Below are positions 11,754 to 23,504 of a DNA stretch of 64,000 bases, piece by piece. Made by a program: the position numbers and the translations under genes. The stretch is taken from the NCBI RefSeq assembly GCF_014805625.2, contig NW_023998433.1, forward strand, positions 6,427,883 to 6,491,882, in the 5' to 3' direction. The notes under the pieces are model-generated. The model was not told the origin of the DNA. It saw nothing but the letters and a program-made list of their open reading frames with translations, and made no database searches. Source of the stretch: Glossina fuscipes. Taxonomy: Eukaryota > Arthropoda > Insecta > Diptera > Glossinidae. Positions within the stretch are counted from its first letter, which is position 1, and each line of letters starts with the position of its first letter.

Positions 11754-13020
11754 TTAGCTTGGGTAAAACGAAATCCATTATTTTTATATGAACTTCAGGA
11801 CTTTATTTAACATGCTTCGGATTGTCCGATTTGGGTCAAATATGCACCGTTTTGTTGTATGATTTGTTGCCATTTTAAAGTTAACTTCAAAATGCCTCTC
11901 TCATAGAAGTCCTGGTCTCTATTTGCAAAAAACTCTAGTAGGCGATTTTCACAATCCTCCCTAGATTCCCATTTTTTATCATTAAAGAAATTTTGCAATG
12001 CAAGAAAAAGATGATAATCGCTTGGTGCCAAGTCCGGACTGTATGGCGGATGCATTAAAACTTCCCAACCAAGCTCCCGGAGTTTCTGGCGAGTCACTGT
12101 AGATGTGTGTGGCCTAGCGTTGTCCTGGTGGAACACGACACCTCTCCTGTTGGCCAATTCTGGCCGTTTCTGGTCAATCGCTATCTTCAAACGGTCCAGT
12201 TGTTGACAGTAGAGATCAGAATTTAGCGTTTGGCCATATGGAAGCAACTCATAATAAATAATCCCCTTCCAGTCCCACCAAATGCATAGCAAAACCTTCC
12301 TGGCCGTTTGAGGTGCTTCACCGCTCTTTGACCACGATCGTTTTCGCACAGGGTTATCGTATGTGATCCATTTCTCATCTCCAGTCACCATCCGTTTAAG
12401 AAATGGGTCTATCTCATTCCGTTTGGCCAAGGCTTCACAGATGGAAATTCGATCCATCACGTTTTTTTCTGTTAATTGGAGTGGCACCCAAACATCGAGC
12501 TTCTTTTTGAATCCAGCTTTGTGTAAATGGTTTAAAACTGTTTTATGGTCGATTTTTAGCTCCTGGGCGATGTTACGACTGCTAACATGCCGGTCAACTT
12601 TGATCATCTCTCCGATTTTATCGACTGTTTCGACGACCGGCCTACCTGTGCGAGGTGCATCTTTAACATCAAAAATTCCTGAACGGAATCTACGAAACCA
12701 AAATTGCACATAAGTGGCTGTTACAGTATCGGAACCATAAACACCATTCACAATTTTAGCCGCCTGGCTTGCATTTTCGCCTTTGTCAAAGAAAAACTGT
12801 AAAATGTACCGAATTTTCTCTTTGTTCACTTCCATTTTTAACCCGCTGTAACTCACAACTGAATGCACCAAACAAAAAACAGCAAAAGAATTTTTTTTAC
12901 TGCGAAATGTCACCTTTCCAACGAGCATAAATCTGAAATTGTTTGATCGATACTTTACGAGAAATCTATCAGTGCAGCCATCTACCGAAAAAATAATGGA
13001 TTTCTTTTTCCCCAAACTAA
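11754..13020 (-). mobile_element. mariner element, mellifera subfamily, copy A (near full-length)
   Basis: A 1267-bp element with terminal inverted repeats of about 32 bp starting TTAGYTTGGGK. Left (11754-11785) and right (12989-13020) repeats differ at three positions. Both ends are flanked by TA (11752-11753 and 13021-13022), the mariner target duplication. It carries one transposase gene on the - strand. Compared with copy B at 49825 it lacks 21 bp between two CCGTT direct repeats (near 12305), and B lacks one base that A keeps. Confidence 0.95.
11807..12835 (-). CDS. mariner transposase, 342 aa, uninterrupted frame
   Basis: Catalyses cut-and-paste transposition of the element by binding the terminal repeats and cutting at TA sites. 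Residues 1-110 form the N-terminal helix-turn-helix region. A WVPLQL motif lies at 116-121. The catalytic triad is D153 (TGDEKW), D238 (HQDN) and D273 (PSDY), with exactly 34 residues between the last two (D34D). YSPDLAPSDY occupies 265-274. The start at 12835 (MEVNKEK) was chosen because it matches the usual mariner N-terminus and length of about 345-350 aa. The frame is open further upstream to the terminal repeat, but that part looks like untranslated leader. Seven residues present in copy B are missing after T177, between the first and second catalytic Asp, in the segment where mariners usually have a Lys-Pro/Ala-Gly linker. The copy is intact as a frame, but the deletion makes activity doubtful. 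The sequence pattern (SGxFxxKD, KRSWS, LLPxxxTxNS, FYERGI) points to the mellifera subfamily. Confidence 0.93.
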   Translation of the reverse strand: MEVNKEKIRYILQFFFDKGENASQAAKIVNGVYGSDTVTATYVQFWFRRFRSGIFDVKDAPRTGRPVVETVDKIGEMIKVDRHVSSRNIAQELKIDHKTVLNHLHKAGFKKKLDVWVPLQLTEKNVMDRISICEALAKRNEIDPFLKRMVTGDEKWITYDNPVRKRSWSKSGEAPQTARKVLLCIWWDWKGIIYYELLPYGQTLNSDLYCQQLDRLKIAIDQKRPELANRRGVVFHQDNARPHTSTVTRQKLRELGWEVLMHPPYSPDLAPSDYHLFLALQNFFNDKKWESREDCENRLLEFFANRDQDFYERGILKLTLKWQQIIQQNGAYLTQIGQSEAC

Positions 13021-13022
13021 TA

Positions 13023-15030
13023 TAAATTGAAATGTAGAATCATTTTTACAAAATTTGCTCTGCATATTTTTCAATAATTTCAATGTACTCTATTAGATTG
13101 AATTTGCTTATCAATCAATGCCTCATAACAAGTTGTTCTAAAAATCACTATACAAGAAAACATTTATTAAAAATTAAAAAAATAATATAATAAAGCCAAA
13201 CATTATACCTATTAAACAGAAGCTGAGTAGTCACGCAACAATGAAATTGAAACCGTATAATCATCATAATCGAAGCTGGCAACATTCACAGCACATGTCT
13301 TCCAGTGTATAAAAGAAAGACATAAATAATTCACAGGAGAATAGTGGAATTTTGAAACTGATCGAATTTTGTAGATAAATGAAACACAATAGACAGACGG
13401 TTGAACGAATGAACGTACAATAAACCGGACAGACAGGCATATATATTTGCCTATCGATTGAAATGTTGACAGGACCATAAAGTTATGTTAAATATAAATT
13501 TAAAGCAACCATCGAAATATATCGTTTGTTAAGAAAAATACGACAAACCGGCAAAAAAGCCTTGCCACTACGAAAAGCCATAAGCAATACGGTTGGCGTT
13601 GCAAAGATCTTCTGTGATATTTAAGGTTAGGATGTATATGTGAACATAACAGCAAAAAAAAAACTTTTAACTTTATATGAATGGCAAGCATTTACACTCT
13701 TATGAATGCTTTATACGCATTCGTGTGCATGCATATAGTCATAAGGTACATGTTGTTGACTTCACATGATTTTTGCTATTTTGCATAAATCATAATGTAA
13801 TCTGCATCAAATAAGCAAAAAAATGTCCAAGCACTCATAATTAACTGCGCCATACACTGTTCTACAAAACATACTCATTCCTAAATCTGCACACACAAAC
13901 GCATACTTATGTAATCTACACACCAGCATCTGCATTGGAGCATCTTAAGCAATACACAGAACACAGCAAAAGGCAACCATATATATATAAAGAAAAAAAT
14001 AAATACATAAAAAACTGCCAGAGTTAGCCATAGCCAGCCAGCATAGTCAGTGGTGCTTAACAACAACACCATTCGAACTTGTTGTGAGCAATGTGTGTTA
14101 CGAAAGAGAACAGAAGAAAAAAAAACACACGTTGAAAAATTAATACTTGCGTAAACCCTCACCTTTTAAGCAATCGCAATATTCATCCCGATCATGACAG
14201 AAACAGCAGCCGTAGTTGCGCAGCAGTTATTGTCTAAAGTCTCAGTCACATATTACTAACAGTCTGCGAATATAAAATAAAATTTAAGGAAAAAAGCTCG
14301 TATGGGAAATAATTTATGCCTTCGAATCCATCTGCAGTAACAAATCTTTACCTTTTAATTCTTTCTGTTTTATTTTTATTATTACTTTTCTTTTTTGTTT
14401 ATTTAGTTTTTTTTTTTCTTACTTAATACATTTGAAAGATGTAGGAGGACAGAAACAGCAACACAGGAACATAGCAACAGCAAAAGCTAAAGTATCGGCC
14501 AACATTCAACCTCATCATCACAGGAAAATCGTTAACAGGCTTAACATATTGGCACAACATGCGCCAATGCGCCAGCGTGCCTCAATCTCATAAGAATTTC
14601 CTTTAGAAGCAAACAAATGAACCAAAACACAAAAAGTCTTTCAACTCAACCAAATGCATAAACAAGCACCCTCTTGAGAAAATCAACAAAATTATAAATT
14701 ATCAAACGCTCAAATGCAAAGAACACATAAACGCGAGCAACCAAGCAAAATTTATGCATAATTAAATCGCACGCGAAATTATTAATGTGGTCGTTCACGC
14801 TTTTAACAAATCCCCGCGCACACATTGTTCGAGAATTTCCCCACTACCACTATCCTGCCAAGTCAAATACCAACACTATCATCAGTTCTCTATAATTCTC
14901 AAAATCAATAAAACATTTCAAATCGCAATTTACGATATTGGAAATGACGAGAATGATAATAATGATGCTCGAGATGATTATGATTGTTATTATTGATTTT
15001 TAATGCTTCTGCGGGATACATGCAGCATGC
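13023..15030. other. Non-coding stretch, no gene seen
   Basis: Unique-looking AT-rich sequence without recognisable protein. The part from about 14440 to 15030 has few transposon traces and several homeodomain/POU-like strings (for example TATGCATAATTA at 14754-14765). It may be regulatory, but this is only a compositional impression. Confidence 0.5.
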
Positions 15031-15038
15031 ATGTGATG

Positions 15039-15079
15039 AATATTTACATAAAATTTGCGCAAAATTTTACATGAATATT
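15039..15079. repeat. Imperfect 41-bp palindrome
   Basis: AATATT is at both ends and AAAATTTGCGCAAAATTTT in the centre. The two arms differ by one inserted base and a few mismatches. It lies next to a TGCAGCATGCATG string. It could form a hairpin or be a dimeric binding site. Confidence 0.6.
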
Positions 15080-15980
15080 AGGCGCCGGATATGTTAGCAA
15101 AATTTCTTAATGTTACGCTTACAATTCACACAGGTCTACGTAACTTGTTTAAAAGAATATTAAAAATATAAAAACGCATGAAATATGTTGCAGGAGGCAT
15201 AATTTCAGTTTACTTACAATATTCACACAAAAAAAAATATATTTTCACATCTGGTTTAGTTAGTTCTGTTTTATAATACCGTGCTCTCGATATTTACTCT
15301 TCGTTTCGAAGCAAACCAAAAAACTTTTTCTTAAAACTGTTATCAAAGAAATCGTTTTCAATGTTCTAATTGCTTTAATGAATACCATCTAACTCATGTA
15401 CATTAACTTTCAGTAAGGTAGAGAGAGGCAGAGAGAGAGCATTCTTCCCTTTCTTTTTGCAGGTAATCTTTTAACCTTTAAACCGTTTTTACTAAATCAT
15501 CAACACATCGTTATTGTTGTTTTACTTCAGTTCAGTTAGCAAATGATGTTATGCTCACATCTTAACAACCTCAATCATATGATTGCTCGACTATCTGAAA
15601 TCGTAATAAAAATTGTTGGCAAATTTTTTCCTAAAATTTACGTCCAGATGGACAAATTTAAAATCATTGAATTAACCCGTCGAAAAAGTGAGTTCTTGCA
15701 TAATATCTTTAACTTTCTCGCCATGGAAACTTTTTTGGTCATTAACATTATTGAAATTAATGGAAATGTTGAAGTAATTTGGCGCAACTCATTTGAAAAC
15801 AAGTGAAGACGCTATAGTAGGCCACAATCCACTATTAAACACTCTGCACGACTTTTCAAATTAATGCGTTATACGGGGATTAGTTGGAGAAATAATCCGA
15901 TCCGAATCATTTTCAATTGTGTTCGTTCTTGGGCCAAAACACGTCAGTTTACCGAGATTGATCCAAATATTCGGTAGGAT
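15080..15980. other. Non-coding stretch with an 87-codon open frame
   Basis: Mostly AT-rich unique DNA. An open frame at 15543-15806 (+, 87 aa, ending WRNSFENK) follows a pyrimidine-rich TTTTACTTCAG. I do not recognise the product, and codon content is not obviously coding. A GAGA-rich run is at 15419-15440. Confidence 0.45.
15441..15470 (+). promoter_or_regulatory. Candidate recursive splice site (juxtaposed acceptor/donor)
   Basis: A long pyrimidine tract, ATTCTTCCCTTTCTTTTTGC, runs straight into AG (15461-15462), then GTAATC (15463-15468). A strong 3' splice site fused to a moderate 5' splice site is the layout of ratchet points used in long fly introns. The donor half differs from the ideal GTAAGT. 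No RNA evidence is available. Confidence 0.35.
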
Positions 15981-15984
15981 AAAA

Positions 15985-16135
15985 TAGGTCTGTAAGTTGA
16001 ACATAAGAAACCAAGGTGGATAGACGGACAGACAGGCTTAGATCGACTCAGAATCATAATAAAAGGTGGCTGTTCCTCAAGTCCTCCTGACTATTGCATA
16101 TATGGGCACAAGCTTTATATACTCTTCTACCATAA
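15985..16135 (-). repeat. Short interspersed repeat (tephritid type), reverse orientation
   Basis: GGACAGACAGGCTTAGATCG and ACTCAGAATCA are the reverse complement of the GAGTCGATTTAGCC..GTCCGTCTGTC core. A TTTATATACTC and TACCATAAATGG tail resembles the repeat's start. Only part of the repeat is preserved. Confidence 0.55.
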
Positions 16136-17085
16136 ATGGTCTATCAATTAAATTTCAAATTTATTTTTAAATCATTTTCAAAGCCGTGTCGTATTGAGCG
16201 GGCAGAGATAAATTACTATTTCAAGAATTAACAAAATTCTCACTCAAGTTGCAATTACAATGTAAGTGATCTTTCCTTATCCAACATCGGACGTAGTTTA
16301 TTCGCGTCTTTCTCTCCACAAAAATCAATAAAATGTCAGTTCAGCAAAATTTCAGTTGTAATCTGTACCAAGTGAAATGTTAGAATGCATAAAGAGATAA
16401 CTTATTGTTGCGAAAATGGCATATTTGATAATTTCAGCTTTCATGAAAATTAGTGTATTTTCTTAGAATCAAAGTTCTAAAAAGAGAGGAAAACCAGGTA
16501 CGCATTCATGGCGCGTTACCTATGTCATGCAGTTGGTGGTTGCCGAAAAAATTAACAACAATTCGCAGATCTTTAACAGAAGAGCGAGTCAAGAGAGTTG
16601 ACTTACAATATACGAAAGGAGAAGAGCAGAACGATAACTAAAACTTTGTAGATGTAAATAATTTGTAAATAGAGCTCCTAAGAATTGTAAATAAATTCTC
16701 TACTATCTTTTTTTTATTTTTTCGGTACATATTTTTCCGGTACAAACTTAATTACAGAAGGAGTGGAATAAAAACGTAAATTTATAAAACACGGTTTATG
16801 TTACAATATGATAGTTATCCGCACATGGTAAAGTACTTGTTTTAGGTGGTTCCATTAATTTTGTCCAGCGAATTTTACATGTAAAAATGATAATGAACTG
16901 GGAAATACCAGTGTCCATAACTATTAAATTAGTTAATTTTGGCCTTTCTCTAACTTAAATAAGGCTTTCAATTTAGTACTATTGGCGCATTCAGTCTATA
17001 GCAGCCACTACTTGTAGACTTCCGAAATCTGCAACCGAAGCCCATTAAACATTTTTAAAAACTTATGGTAATGTTACTCCGTCAT
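16136..17085. other. Non-coding stretch, no gene seen
   Basis: AT-rich DNA with several short open frames without recognisable motifs. Nothing else noted. Confidence 0.5.
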
Positions 17086-17089
17086 ATCG

Positions 17090-17340
17090 CAATTGTGGGC
17101 TTTAGCTTCAAGGATGTAAAAGTGATGATTTTGATGTCAATGACAAAGAACGGCTTGTGAAACCAAAATAGCTTGAAGATAGGGAATTGCAACACTTATT
17201 GGGTGAAAACCCAGCCCAAACTCTCAGGGAACTTTCGAACAGCTTAGCAGTCAATAAATCAACAGTTGCAACAACATTGTACTGGTATTTCTTAATAAAT
17301 GCATCTTTCAAGTGAAAAAATGGCCAAATTAATTCAATCA
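17090..17340 (+). mobile_element. mariner relic (N-terminal DNA-binding domain)
   Basis: The + strand translation shows DDFDVNDKERLVKPK, then after one stop LEDRELQHLLGENPAQTLRE and LSNSLAVNKSTVATTLYW. This is the mariner N-terminal helix-turn-helix region (DFDVxDKERxGxPKxxED...LLxExPxQTxEELAxxLxVxxxTVxxxL). It matches the relic at 44270-45060 in the QTLxELSNSxAVxxSTV stretch. The catalytic domain is absent. Confidence 0.7.
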
Positions 17341-17875
17341 TCTAATATATGACAATATATTTAAAAAATTTTTGAAAACTTCCACTTTTAAAAAAATTCC
17401 AAGAAGATGAAAAGCATTCACTCAACCACGTATGTTGAACATGTGCTTACATTATTGCATAACTACGAAAATATCACGTTTTTTAAATTACCGATACCTT
17501 CTGAAGAAGATCTTCCAATGCATATAGCTCATAAATATATTAACTTAAAAACACAAAAACTTGCCTACGGAATTAACTTTTGTTGTTTTATTTGCTAAAT
17601 TGAACAGTTAAACGTTTATCAACTTCTATTTGCCGCAAATTGGCAACTTTGAATATTCAAGCTTTCATGCATATATATATATATATATATGTATTACATA
17701 TAAAATACTATTAAAAAATAATAACGGGACCGGAAAATGATGTCGTTTATCTACATTAAATTCAAGTAGATAAAATTTTTCCAAGTTTTTATTTTTAATT
17801 AATAAAAATTAACTGATTTTTGAGTAAAATATCTAGATTTGGCAATTTAAACAACATTCGAATTTTACGCCACTT
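17341..17875. other. Non-coding stretch between two mariner relics
   Basis: Contains a TA/CA microsatellite near 17667-17692. No gene is recognised. Confidence 0.5.
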
Positions 17876-17879
17876 AGAC

Positions 17880-18425
17880 AATGTTGTAGCGATCGGAATA
17901 AATTAAGACTCGACTGCTTAATATCGTGCGGGTATGGTGGGTGAAACAATCCTCCACGTCTCCATTCACAGTTTGTCCAGATTTCACCACTTCAAACTGA
18001 ATGACCCCTCGAATCTTCACCTAACAGACAAAAGTGCCTTTTTAGGGTGTAAGCCAAGCTTACCTGTACCCAGTAGCGGTTCATTCGGAGAGAGCCACTA
18101 CCTTTTGCGTTTTATACCATCAAAGAGGATCCATTTTTCATTTGCAGTGATCAAGCTATCAAAAAACGCTTTTGCATTATGGCGCTGAAGCAATAAGTTG
18201 CATATGGTGGATCGGTCAGCTTTGTTATCTTCGGACAAGTCATCTGGGACCCAAACACGTGCGTTGCTAACTTCACCAATCTGCTGAAAATGTTCTTGGA
18301 TGGTCAAACCAACGTCGGTCAAGAATGTTTGACAGTTCTTCGGTAGTCTGAGACGGATTTGCTAACACTTTCGCCCTTAACACGTCATTCTCTAAAAATT
18401 AGATGAGAGTAGAGTCTACAAAGTT
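17880..18425 (-). mobile_element. mariner relic (middle part)
   Basis: On the - strand the translation gives HFQQIGEVSNARVWVPDDLS and, near 18098-18180, FDSLITANEKWILFDGIKRK. These match the mariner linker (HLKQIGKVxKxxxWVPHEL) and the first catalytic motif (TGDEKWILYDNxKR), with the catalytic Asp changed to Asn (ANEKW). Further decayed transposase with stops follows to about 17930. It is inactive and truncated at both ends. Confidence 0.7.
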
Positions 18426-18429
18426 AAGT

Positions 18430-19185
18430 TTTTCACGTACATAATTCCTCAAGTAAACATGGACTTATAGAGAAATATTAATGAATCGCTGCTATTATAG
18501 ACGCGAAGTAAATTGACTTTTATATACTGACTTAAAGCGGCTTCCTATACGCGGTCTTTGAAAGAAAAGAAAAATTAACATATGCTCGGCTTTTCTTTAG
18601 ATATTTTATACTAATCGGATGCCGTTCTTTGCGGTAATCACGCAAAAAACACAAAAAACTAAACCTTGAGTTATTATTATAAGGATAGCGTATTAATGAG
18701 CTGCTCGATATCGACTCGATAACTGTTGAGTCATCGTCTGATGCCAATGTCGATGGTTTTGTTAAGAAAAAATTAACCGTGTCATGGTGTCCATCATATT
18801 TATTCTAATGCATTTTTGGGCAGATAACATGTTTTCATTTGAGGAATGTGCAAAATACTTTCACACATGCTATCATGTTTACCTTATGATTAATAAGTAC
18901 AAAACTTGAAAAAAGTGGAAAGAAGAAAATTTAGTCATTTGTAACTTTGTGCGAGCATTTTGTGCGGATGTTTTCCATTTTTGCACGTAAATAGTAAAGT
19001 TTTCACTAAGGTAAATGCAGAAAATTTCAGCCTTCTATCTTTCCTAATTTCTAAGTAATGACCAAAACCTTCAAAAATTATTTCTTAGAAAAATTAAGTT
19101 GCGTTCAGCATACGCTTCACTTTTGGCCAATTTTCAATGCGAACCTGGTAGCAAAAACTTCCATTGTTTCTATCAAATTTGAAAG
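18430..19185. other. Non-coding stretch, no gene seen
   Basis: No recognisable coding sequence or repeat family. Confidence 0.5.
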
Positions 19186-19189
19186 CGAT

Positions 19190-19395
19190 GTCTTCATTTT
19201 TGCAGTCAGAAGAGTGTCAACAACACACATCACACATCACACAAAACGGACAGACTTAGCCTAATAGATTCAGAATTTCGCACTGATCACAAGTACATAT
19301 ACTTTACAGAGTCTCTGAACCCTTCTTTTGGCTATTGCAAATGTTGTGATAAAACGAGTATGTGGCTATCCTTCGGCAGTGGTCATAAAAAAGCC
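19190..19395 (-). repeat. Short interspersed repeat (tephritid type), reverse orientation
   Basis: AACGGACAGACTTAGCC, TAGATTCAGAATTTCGCAC, TGATCACAAGTACATATAC and a final CCTTCGGCAGTGGTCATAAA follow in the same order, on the same strand, as in the copies at 23505 and 35251. Both outer parts are recognisable. Confidence 0.65.
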
Positions 19396-22300
19396 AAGTT
19401 AATATTCTGCGTGTTAACGTAGAGGAAAAAAATTATGACGATACCGCCGATCGTGGTTCCCTAAAATTATAAATTTTAGCTACAATGTTACACCGAATAT
19501 ACGTTTTCAATTTAGTACCTCAGCTTAAAATTTAAAATGAACATATCAAACACCCAGTCTCCCACAATATAAAACACATTTAGCGAAAGTTTAGATTTAA
19601 AAAAAATCGACTGTTATCGATCGTTTTTATCATCCTCACCTCAGGGTAAAGAACATTTAAACTTCAAATTTTTAACTTTCTTTATATTGAGGAAATAGAT
19701 CCAAAAGAATTTTACAAATATCTTAAAACAATTTCCATCTACTTTCTAATCAGCAATAAATAAACGGAATTAAATAAGATCCAATCACAGGCACAAGTAG
19801 GTCTTCGGTAACGGCCGAGCAATTTGTCAGAAAGCAGTAAAAAGAAATGTCTTCAGCGTATTTAAATTTTTATAAACCTCTCACATCGAAATCTTTCGCT
19901 TGTTTTTATTAACCGACACATTTGTCCTAAAAATAGCCAAAGAAGTAAATATCACGTTTAAAAAAAATTTTTTTTTTGTTTTTGTTTCTTGTCTGTCTCT
20001 TGTTAGTGGGGCAGACTTTGCACAAGGCAAATGAAACCAAAGAATCGTGATATTCAATGGAAACGTTTCAATTGTACGGAGTCTCTTAAAAATATAAAAC
20101 AAAAAATGAAAAAAGTAATTATTTCCCTTAATTTTAGTCGTGATTTAATTGAAATGAAGTTAAAGAAAGAAGGGAAAATAAAACAAAAAAAAGGAAAAAC
20201 TAACCATTGTAAATAAAAACTGCGAAAAAAAAACAAACGAACAAAAACATTGCAATAACAACCGTGGAAAAAAGTCGTCCAAAAAGTATTGGTTGCTCTG
20301 TGAGAAGTAGTCTGTCTCGGTTTTGTCAATTTCAGTGAACCAACAAGCATGAAAATAGAGAGAGAAACACGATTAATAAAATCCAAAGCTTATATACATA
20401 TATACATATTCATATACGTATATATACATATACAAATACATATATATATATAAAATAAAAGAAAGAAATAAACCTAGAAATAAACATACGCCCGCGCATA
20501 TACGGAAGGCAAACAGAATGCCGCCAATAATGCATAATTTAACAAATTGGCAATTATTTGATATTTTTTGGTCATGACAAAATTCCTTATCGCTGTATGT
20601 ACATTACTTCAACATATAAATCCACATATAGAGAATACTATATATACATGCATCAACGCATGCATGAAACGGCTATTGCACTATACCGGCTAGTTGTTTT
20701 TGCTTCATTCTGGTCCTTGTGCTCTTGTGGTATTTTTGCCTTAATGTATAATTTTGTGCGCGTGTATTTTTGTGCGGGAATATGTGTATATATGTTTGAC
20801 CTTTAATGGCTGATTGTTATATCATTTAATATGATGTTGTCGTACTAAACTGCATCAATAGTTAGTTAAGGTTGAAGTTGTGGCAGTTGCTGTTTCACTG
20901 TTAAGTTCCCATCTATATCGCCTAGAATAACAATAGTGAATATACAGTAAGAAAAGTTTGCTTTTTTTAGTTTACCAGCGATAACCAATAAGACCATTAT
21001 CTTTATAGAGGACACATCATAAACCACCCAGAACATTGCATTCTACACGCTCTCTTTCTTTATTATAAAGTGATTTAAGCTTAGTTCAAATTGGATGGCT
21101 TAGCATCAGCCCGACCTGAGACAATTTCATTAATAAAATCATTTTTGAAAAGCAAAAAATGCTTGATTCTTGACTTTATCTTGAGGCCAACTTACACAAG
21201 GAATTGTTTACATAAAATCTCAACAACTTGGCATGGCTGGCGCAATAACGAACCATCAACATCGTCATCGTACGTTTATGATTGTGTGGTGAGAAGCCTG
21301 CGGTTAAGCGTTTAGCTGTCAGTTTATGTAACATTTCATTATCTACGTCACTTGGTCTTTTTTTATATATACATACACATTTTTTTTTCTTATTTTGCCG
21401 GCCAGTGCTTGTGAAAATTTTAGCCAAAGATAACCAATGTACGCGATAAAGGCAATGATGACGATAATAAATCAACGCAGCCACGAAAGGCATCATAAAA
21501 GTGCTTAAATTAATCATTTAAAAATGTTCATTTGTTTGTATTTGTTAACTTGCATACACTTTACGACCTCACTAATCCGTCCTGCAACAGCAAATGTAGC
21601 AGCAGCATAAGCATCAGCATTAAGAGTATTTCGTGACCGCCTGTCCCGATCGCAAATAGCAAAACAGCCTCCGTGAGCCCAAGCACATGCCACTGCAGCA
21701 CGATCAATATCAAGAAATTTGAATTGGACATCAGATTACGCCAACAATTGGCTTTTGTTTGTTTTCGGCTTAATTTTTAAGCGCCACCAGTGATACTGTT
21801 CTGTGGCTATCTGCGCACTAACGGCCGATCATTTACGCATGCTAGAGATACTTACAGCAGTTCACTATTTATGATCTTTAAGCCATCTTGGGACTTGGAG
21901 CGTCATAAAAAGTTTGTCATAAACCTGGTTTAGAGAATAAAAAAGAAGAAATTTTAATTTTCCTCATAAACTCATAAACATTGCAAATGAGTAAAATGTT
22001 AAGCGTATATTTAAAGATAACCCGGGCATCCATCTACACGTCAGTACATGTGTATACATATGTTAAAACTTTTAGGAAAAGCGTATTTAAAAAGATAACA
22101 GTCAAAATCTATTTTAGAAAATTAACAAACACGCACTTTTAAAAATTTTTAAGGCTTCAAAAGCTTTCCTTGACTTAGCTTAGGTCGACCTATTGACTCT
22201 ACTTACAATTTCTATTTTGATAATCATGCCTTTCATATATTAGGTGAAAATATGTGCAAATCAGCAATATACATAAGCATGTACCATGTATATGTCTATA

Positions 22301-22590
22301 TATCAGAATGCTTGCATATACCAGATATAGTTTACTCCTGTTTTTGTATGATTAGTAGATTCTTTAAATGATTGGCGTTAGAGATTATGGAGATCAGAAC
22401 CTCAGTCGTTTTATTGATAAAAATTTTCTGTTTTTTTTTTTTATCGAACCGATTTCCTCGCTCTTTAGAATTGTCGATTCGTTTATGTAGGTTCCTATTT
22501 CCTTCCCTTTCCATAACTTTTAATGTAAGCCAGACTCAAGGTCTACAATAACAGTCTAGTTTTATACCACCATAACTATTCTTGTGCTAA
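19396..22590. other. Non-coding stretch, no gene seen
   Basis: AT-rich DNA with purine-rich tracts (20080-20230) and ATAC/ATAT simple sequence (20390-20455). No recognised protein or RNA gene. Open frames are short and of low complexity. Confidence 0.5.
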
Positions 22591-22591
22591 T

Positions 22592-22850
22592 TTATGCACA
22601 CAGGCTTAAGCAACATGCGTGACAATTTAGTGTCCTAAATGTTGGTATGAAAAGTATGAGGTCGCACCGTTCAGATGCAATAAAAACGGCTCTGGGGCTT
22701 GTACTTCTTCTTATACCTCCAGAAAGACAAACCTGTTTGGCTGCAATTAAATGACTAGAAAACTCGGCAAATACATACTGAATTGCGGCATTGATTACCT
22801 TTGAAATACTAACAATCATACTTAAAACGGCTTCGATTAACAAAATAATT
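22592..22850 (+). mobile_element. Possible decayed LINE segment
   Basis: The + strand frame reads MRSHRSDAIKTALGLVLLLI, then PPERQTCLAAIK and further residues with stops. This faintly resembles the region between reverse transcriptase and RNase H in some LINEs (MRTxPTxAL..L.LxPL...AA). The match is weak and could be chance. Confidence 0.22.
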
Positions 22851-23500
22851 AGCGATTTCTATATACTAAGTAATAATAATGTGTATTCAAAACGTTAATA
22901 ATCCTTTGTATGTTTTTTGGCCCTACTGCCAGAGAATGTTCGTACAATAGATTGCTGCTTCCATTTGTGACACGCAGATATGTTATTTTTAATTAACATA
23001 GGTTTTTCAGACGATCTACCCCACACCATTTACCGCTTCGTTGGTCAGTCTATCTTTCGATTCGAATTTGAAAATATTCTAAGTGGGGATATATTTAATA
23101 TATTTCTCGAAACCATCTATACAATCAACGTCGAAAGCGCTCTCATAAATCAACTGCCAGACCGTAACTAAACTAACACTTACATTTCTTACATTTAAGA
23201 TCTGCAATATCTAACATTAGCGGTACACCAATCTGAACGAGTACATTTAGTCACCTTAGCACTTAGTACAACTTTTTATATTTTTCTTGATAATCGCATG
23301 TATTTGCATTTGCTATGCTCTAAATGTTAACGGCTTTAAGGTTGTAATCATTTGAATCAAGATTTATTACATATTACTATTGCGCCTTGTAATCATTCAC
23401 AACATAATTTCTTTTTATTCCGCTGAATAGTCTAAGTCTTATATCTTCAGGGGAAATTTTTTCTTATTCTTTTTTTTTCTTAAACATCGTCATATAAGCC
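22851..23500. other. Non-coding stretch, no gene seen
   Basis: No recognisable feature. Confidence 0.5.
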
Positions 23501-23504
23501 CGAG

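Noticed and set aside
12363..12713. 116-codon frame on the + strand, repeated at 50454-50804
   Set aside because: Antisense shadow of the mariner transposase; its conservation between copies only reflects recent duplication of the element.
12836..13015. Extension of the mariner A frame upstream into the terminal repeat (402 codons in all)
   Set aside because: Begins at a non-ATG codon inside the inverted repeat; family members start at MEVNKEK-like residues, so this is untranslated leader.
22230..22248. ATATATTAG followed by GTGAAA
   Set aside because: Weak pyrimidine tract and weak donor; below the quality of the listed splice candidates.
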